A stretch of DNA of 64,000 bases from Paenibacillus algorifonticola (lineage in GTDB: Bacteria > Bacillota > Bacilli > Paenibacillales > Paenibacillaceae): contig NZ_KQ040783.1 in assembly GCF_000971975.1 (NCBI RefSeq), forward strand, positions 14,865 through 78,864, written 5' to 3'. A program made the translations under genes and the position numbers. This document shows positions 59,868-64,000 of the stretch, in pieces (within the stretch, counting starts at the first letter, position 1; each line of letters begins with the position of its first letter). The notes below the pieces were generated by a model that was given only the letters and a program-made list of their open reading frames with translations, had not been told where the DNA came from and did no database searches.

Positions 59868-61487
59868 CTACTTCCCGTTTCTATTCAAATACGATTCGGT
59901 TATTTCCTCGGTCATTTTCAGCACCTGAGGGTCCTTGCGCGTTGCTTCTACGAACGCCGTCCAAGCGCTGAGCGGCTCGCGTCCGAGGATGATTTTCGCC
60001 TTCAAATCCTGAATTTTTTTATTCAGCTCCGGCAAAATCAGCTGGCCCGTCTCCGATTGCAGCCCCGCGGCAATGTTGGCCACATACGTTTTCGCCCGCT
60101 CTTCATTGACCTTCTGGAACAGCTCATTTGCTGCCGCCTCTTCTTCCGTTCCGGCTTTCGTGTCCCACACGACGTCACTCACCGTCACAATATGGTTGAA
60201 GTCGGACGCATTATCGGCCTTTAGCTTCTCGCCATCGACGATTTTTTCGCCATTTTCCACGCGATAATGGACGCCCTCCAGCCCGTCGCGCTGAATGGCA
60301 TATACCTCCTCGTTCATCCACGTATTAAGCAGCCCCAAAATCCGTTTCATTTTCTCTTCAGGCACGCTCTTCGGAATCGCGAGAATTCCGTTGTAGCCAC
60401 CGCCCTTCGGATTGTAGCCGTTCAAATTCGCTAGCGGATAAAAGTCGGTATATTTAAAATCAGGAGCCACCTTCTTAAGCTCATCGGCATAAATATTTTT
60501 CATCGTGCCCGTCTTGTCGACGATAATGCCTGCTTTATTCGCCTTGAACAAATCACGCACCTGCGTCAGCTTAAGCGACAGCAAGTCCTCCGGCATCATT
60601 TTATTCGCATAGGCCTCTGTCAAATACGCAAGCGACTGCTCCGTTTCCGGCAGGAACGCGGTAAAGATCATTTGATTGCTCGCCTCATCCCACTTCCAAT
60701 TGCCGTTCACTCCTGTAAAAGAGCTCTCGATTGCGCCCAGAACAGGCCCTATATTGCCGCCAAAGCCAAGGTCTGCCGGATCGATGTAGGCGGCCAGAGC
60801 CGTCGTATCTGCCACACCGTTGCCGTCCGGATCATCTTCGACAAAGGCTTTCATAACGGTTTGCAGCTCATCGGTTGTTGCAGGCACCTCAAGGCCGACC
60901 TTATCCAGCCAGTCTTTGCGAATAATAAAGAACGATTCGCCATCGACCGAGCGTGGACGCGGCACACCGTAATTGCCGCCATCCGACAGCTTCGTCGTCT
61001 CCCAGGCGATATCCGGTATGCGGTTTGCGAGATTCGGATAATCCTTAATATAATCGGATAAATTCCAGAAAGCGCCTTGCAGCGCCATATTCATAAATGT
61101 ACTTGCGAATGGATCATTGACCATAATGAGATCGGGAATTTCGCCTGATGCGAGCGTCAAATTCAGCTTCTCTCCATATATGTTGTTGGAAATCCACTGA
61201 ATGCTCATTTTCGAATTCGTCGCTTTCTCAATCGCACGTTTAATGACATTATCGTCGGCTGCTGGCGTCGCGCTTGGCGTAATCGTCATAATGCTTAGCT
61301 CAAGCGGAGCTTCTGCGCCTTCATTGCCCGAAGAAGTGCTTGGCGAGGCACTGCTCTGCCCTCCTTGGTTCGTACCTGCAGACTCCGAAGCCTTCCCGCA
61401 AGCTGATAGCAGCAAGGTCATAACGAGCAGCGCCGCCATTCCTCCGCGAGCCCATCTTTTTTTCCGTATTTCTAAACGTTTTGCCAT
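59868..61487 (-). CDS. Extracellular solute-binding lipoprotein, LplA type
   Basis: 539 residues; the lipobox is LLLSACGK (Cys30). Serine/glycine spacer, then the family-1 binding fold: LSIMTITPSATPAADDNVIK, IPDLIMVNDPFASTFMNMAL, MSIQWISNNIYGE. First gene of the probable operon (minus order: this gene, permease, permease, TM AraC regulator, sulfatase). Its length and N-terminus are as usual for oligosaccharide binders in Paenibacillus. No dedicated ATPase is present, so a shared MsmX-type ATPase is expected. The RBS AGGGGACG is modest. Confidence 0.9.
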   Translation of the reverse strand: MAKRLEIRKKRWARGGMAALLVMTLLLSACGKASESAGTNQGGQSSASPSTSSGNEGAEAPLELSIMTITPSATPAADDNVIKRAIEKATNSKMSIQWISNNIYGEKLNLTLASGEIPDLIMVNDPFASTFMNMALQGAFWNLSDYIKDYPNLANRIPDIAWETTKLSDGGNYGVPRPRSVDGESFFIIRKDWLDKVGLEVPATTDELQTVMKAFVEDDPDGNGVADTTALAAYIDPADLGFGGNIGPVLGAIESSFTGVNGNWKWDEASNQMIFTAFLPETEQSLAYLTEAYANKMMPEDLLSLKLTQVRDLFKANKAGIIVDKTGTMKNIYADELKKVAPDFKYTDFYPLANLNGYNPKGGGYNGILAIPKSVPEEKMKRILGLLNTWMNEEVYAIQRDGLEGVHYRVENGEKIVDGEKLKADNASDFNHIVTVSDVVWDTKAGTEEEAAANELFQKVNEERAKTYVANIAAGLQSETGQLILPELNKKIQDLKAKIILGREPLSAWTAFVEATRKDPQVLKMTEEITESYLNRNGK

Positions 61488-61704
61488 ATTCGTCCGTCCC
61501 CTTCCGTTCTCTCATCATTTTTATTTATCCCATGGGTATAATCGGTTTTAAAGCAGCATTTTCTCGGCCGCAACCTGTCTTGTACTTTATACAATGCGGC
61601 AATTTCCTGCAACTTCACTTTTTTGCACAGCCCATTTCCGCTGCAATTCCGCGGTTTAATGCGTATTTCAGCGCCTAGTGCTTCCTGATAACGAGCATAA
61701 AAAA

Positions 61705-61739
61705 AGAGCATCATTCGATGAACCATCGAACGATGCTCT
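61705..61739 (-). terminator. Terminator of the four-cysteine protein gene
   Basis: AGAGCATC-G-TTCGATG, short loop, CATCGAA-T-GATGCTCT on the minus strand, then TTTTTTT. It lies just after the stop at 61743. Confidence 0.8.
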
Positions 61740-61742
61740 AGC

Positions 61743-62549
61743 TTACATAGTAAGGCAGGCCGACTTTTGCAGCACGGCCTCGGCAGTTGCTTCTGCCGTC
61801 TTGCTGAAGCATTCGCTGCGCAGCGGGCAGCTGCGGCATTCCGCCACATTGTTGCTTTTGCGCAGCCGCTCGGCTTCGGGCAGCACGGTCTGCACGAGTC
61901 TCATATAATCCAAGGACTGCGGAATATCAGCTTCGCTTGGATAATAGCAAATACGCTGACCGCTCATCACCGACAAAACGTCGATCCGGCTCGGCAGCTT
62001 GCCGAAGGCGCTGTTACAAAATACGGCGGTCATATGCTGGAACGTAACGATGACATCCTCATCCTCGTCCACGACAAACTTTTGCACAATATAGTCGGTA
62101 TTCGTCCCATACGGATCTTCGGCGACAATTTGAAATATTTGCGTCAGCTCCATATCGAGCGGCTCAACAAAGGTGCGATGCTGCTCGAATTGAATAATCG
62201 GCGCCGCCTCTTGCTCCTCCAATAAAAATGCCGTCAAATGTGCAACCGCTTGCAGCTTCGAATCCCAATAATGCTCAGCATTTTCGAATTTAGCTACTCG
62301 CGGCGTCCACCAGCGCTCCGCCAGCCGCTTCACTACATCAGCTGTACGGGCATGGGGCGGCAGCTCATAAAAATCATTCACAATATGGCTGACAGCGAAT
62401 TGCATAAGCTGGCGCCCATTCACTTCGCCTGCCCGTTTATTCGCCGTCTGCCTTTTAATGAACCGATAGGGGCAGCGCAGCAGCTCTTCCAACTTATAAT
62501 CCTCAATCAGCTTTACTGCTGCGGATTGCTCCATAATCGGCCACCTCAT
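61743..62549 (-). CDS. Cas4/RecB-like four-cysteine protein, nuclease motifs degenerate
   Basis: 268 residues (the ATG of MEQSAAV, residue 6, is an alternative start). N-terminal EELLRCPYRFIKRQ and C-terminal CRSCPLRSEC carry four cysteines in the 1+3 order of the 4Fe-4S PD-(D/E)XK nucleases (Cas4/AddB style). The expected catalytic strands are not conserved: QIFQIVAEDPYG replaces a 'GxxDRID' strand and VQKFVVDEDEDVIVTFQ an 'ExK' strand. It thus may be a DNA-binding relative without cutting activity. The central region is unassigned. Single gene with its own terminator; no CRISPR or Rec genes next to it. Confidence 0.6.
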   Translation of the reverse strand: MRWPIMEQSAAVKLIEDYKLEELLRCPYRFIKRQTANKRAGEVNGRQLMQFAVSHIVNDFYELPPHARTADVVKRLAERWWTPRVAKFENAEHYWDSKLQAVAHLTAFLLEEQEAAPIIQFEQHRTFVEPLDMELTQIFQIVAEDPYGTNTDYIVQKFVVDEDEDVIVTFQHMTAVFCNSAFGKLPSRIDVLSVMSGQRICYYPSEADIPQSLDYMRLVQTVLPEAERLRKSNNVAECRSCPLRSECFSKTAEATAEAVLQKSACLTM

Positions 62550-62597
62550 CTTTCTTCCGGGTCATAACAAATGAAGCAGCAACAGCCGCCTTGCTTA

Positions 62598-63050
62598 TTA
62601 TCCCGCTACGGTTACAAGGCCAGCTACTTGCTTGCCTAGGTTTTTGCATTGTTCTTTCTCAGCATCGGAAGGGTTGTATTCGACCTTCAGGCTCTCGGAT
62701 ACAATTTCTGCTCCCAGCTCGCGCAGCTTCGCTTCAATTGTATCGACCGCTCCGCAAAATACGGGGTAGGAGGAATCTCCCGACCCGAATACCGCTGCTT
62801 TGCGGCCACTGAGGTCAAGTCCTTCAAGCTCCTCGTAGAAATCAAGAATTTCGTCTGGAAGCTCGCCGTCTCCCCAAGTATACGCGCCGATAATGATGCC
62901 ATCGTACTCCAGCAAATCAGCTGCATTTGCATCGAAAGCTTCCTTCGATACGACTTCAACGCCCGCTTCCTGTGCTCCAGCAACAATCGCCTCAGCCATT
63001 TCCTCTGTATTACCCGTCATGCTCGCGTATACCACAATTACCTTTGACAC
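62598..63050 (-). CDS. Flavodoxin
   Basis: 150 residues, the usual short-chain size. FMN phosphate loop SMTGNTEEMAE (about 10-20), then YDGIIIGAYTWGDGELPDEI and FGSGDSSYPVFCGAVDTIEA with the tyrosine-containing isoalloxazine loops. Low-potential electron carrier. It lies 48 bases upstream of the four-cysteine gene on the same strand... the latter is on its 5' side, so they are separate units. Confidence 0.93.
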   Translation of the reverse strand: MSKVIVVYASMTGNTEEMAEAIVAGAQEAGVEVVSKEAFDANAADLLEYDGIIIGAYTWGDGELPDEILDFYEELEGLDLSGRKAAVFGSGDSSYPVFCGAVDTIEAKLRELGAEIVSESLKVEYNPSDAEKEQCKNLGKQVAGLVTVAG

Positions 63051-63170
63051 CTATACATTCCTCCCAAGTGTAAATAGCCGTCGCCATTTTGGACAATCGG
63101 CCGCTTCGTTTCCCATCAGCTGGGGGAGAGCAACCTCTCCTCCGCACGCCGATAGCTGATTTTATATGAA

Positions 63171-63980
63171 CTAGGCATCCATCATTTGAATACCTTGAAA
63201 CAACGTTGCCATATACAAATTGTCGCCCTGCAGATCCACATCCGTCACCGGAATACCCAGCTTCACAGACAGCAGCGTCACCTGATTGCGAATATAAGCG
63301 AGCTGGAACAAGCCCTTATCCGTACATACATAAATATCCTTCCCCTTCGCAACAATGGAGAAAATAAACTGCTTGCTAAACCGGATTCGGTCGAACCTCC
63401 CCTTCTTGTCGCCAATCATCAGCTCGCCGCGATCACTGACGCCAATGAGATGTCCCCGGTATACAGCAAGGCTTGTCACCGCACGGCCCAGCTCAAACTC
63501 AGCCCACTCATCCATAAAACGGTCGTACAGCGCGACTCCGCTTTCATGACCAACGACGAGATATTGCGGCAGGTTCATGAAATCATATACCCGCTTGTCG
63601 GCGCAAGCGGATTTTTCCCAGCGGCTTCCCGAATTCAACCACAGCCCATAATCGGTTGCGGCATAGCCGGTACCGCCAAGCATCCGGTATTGATAGCAAG
63701 GAATGGCAAGGCCATCATTCGCCCATTCCCCATTCGTATATTGATAAAGACCTTCACTCGTGCAGGCATGAAGCACATTGCTCTGCAGCTGCAGTCGATT
63801 AACCATTGCCGTTTGCGGCATTCCTGCGCCAAGCTTCATCCACTGCTCTTCACTGTTAATCTGATAGACGCCATAACCAACAGATGCAACATAAATCGCA
63901 TCCTCGCCCGCCTTTACTGATGAAAACGGGAACAACTGCCAATTCCACGGCTTGCCCGTTTCGACTGGCGCATCATTCAT
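63171..63980 (-). CDS. Beta-propeller-like cytosolic protein
   Basis: 269 residues; RBS AAGGAG 6 bases before ATG 63980. At least five similar blades of four strands (for example AIYVASVGYGVYQINSEEQW, VLHACTSEGLYQYTNGEWAN, GYAATDYGLWLNSGSRWEKS, HLIGVSDRGELMIGDKKGRF, DIYVCTDKGLFQL), the look of two-component-regulator-type propeller repeats. No signal peptide or enzymatic motif. Function unknown; possibly a scaffold or ligand binder. The start is complete inside the window. Confidence 0.7.
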   Translation of the reverse strand: MNDAPVETGKPWNWQLFPFSSVKAGEDAIYVASVGYGVYQINSEEQWMKLGAGMPQTAMVNRLQLQSNVLHACTSEGLYQYTNGEWANDGLAIPCYQYRMLGGTGYAATDYGLWLNSGSRWEKSACADKRVYDFMNLPQYLVVGHESGVALYDRFMDEWAEFELGRAVTSLAVYRGHLIGVSDRGELMIGDKKGRFDRIRFSKQFIFSIVAKGKDIYVCTDKGLFQLAYIRNQVTLLSVKLGIPVTDVDLQGDNLYMATLFQGIQMMDA

Positions 63981-64000
63981 TTGATGCTCCTTGCGATTAA

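Overview
The window looks like chromosomal DNA of a Paenibacillus-type bacterium (Bacillota). The evidence is the family content: very large secreted proteins ending in SLH repeats, an LplABC-type oligosaccharide ABC transporter with a membrane-anchored AraC regulator, a SecA2-type translocase, strong AG-rich ribosome binding sites, frequent TTG/GTG starts, A/T-tailed intrinsic terminators and a cre-like box. This is inferred from families and signals, not from an rRNA gene.

Layout. 1-5774 (minus) is the N-terminal part of a giant surface adhesin with pilin-type and Cna_B-type domains; its C-terminus lies outside the window. About 5.8-12 kb is AT-richer and littered with gene debris (IS4-like and IS3-like transposase pieces, flavodoxin, FMN-reductase, AraC and phosphotransferase remnants), with a methyltransferase, a LysR regulator and its divergent PEBP gene intact among them. 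12-16.3 kb holds a TetR-controlled FAD monooxygenase and a two-gene ABC exporter. 16.7-26.2 kb is a signalling/S-layer locus: a decayed serine recombinase end, a 1038-residue double-kinase hybrid sensor, a dead group II intron sitting directly behind a terminator, a 1031-residue SLH protein, and a divergent REC-wHTH-BTAD response regulator. 26.3-27.1 kb is more debris.

27.2-41.4 kb carries a DUF1801 gene, a WYL regulator with a GyrI-like partner, a LytTR regulator fused to a degenerate ABC ATPase and placed before its own ABC exporter, SecA2, a DAO-family oxidase, a sulfurtransferase plus sulfite-oxidase-like membrane molybdoenzyme, a TetR-hydrolase operon and an unrecognised gene. 42.1-49.5 kb is a 2454-residue SLH-anchored protein with two GH43 galactanase-like modules, a cre-like box upstream and three tandem hairpins behind its stop codon.

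49.7-53.5 kb holds an isolated mini-gene (promoter, RBS, 29-codon ORF, terminator), a methionine-aminopeptidase-like protein and a SRAP-like protein that both lack their family's catalytic residues, two small proteins and an AraC regulator. 53.7-61.5 kb (minus) is a probable five-gene operon: lipoprotein binding protein, two permeases, a transmembrane AraC regulator and a sulfatase, read as uptake and desulfation of a (possibly sulfated) glycan. The end of the window has a Cas4-like four-cysteine protein without a visible nuclease site, a flavodoxin and a beta-propeller-like protein.

The most unusual items are the two apparent pseudoenzymes (SRAP and MetAP folds), the mini-gene at 49.75-49.97 kb, the LytTR/pseudo-ATPase regulator with its exporter, and the four-cysteine nuclease-like protein. 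Everything here comes from reading the sequence; no searches were run.
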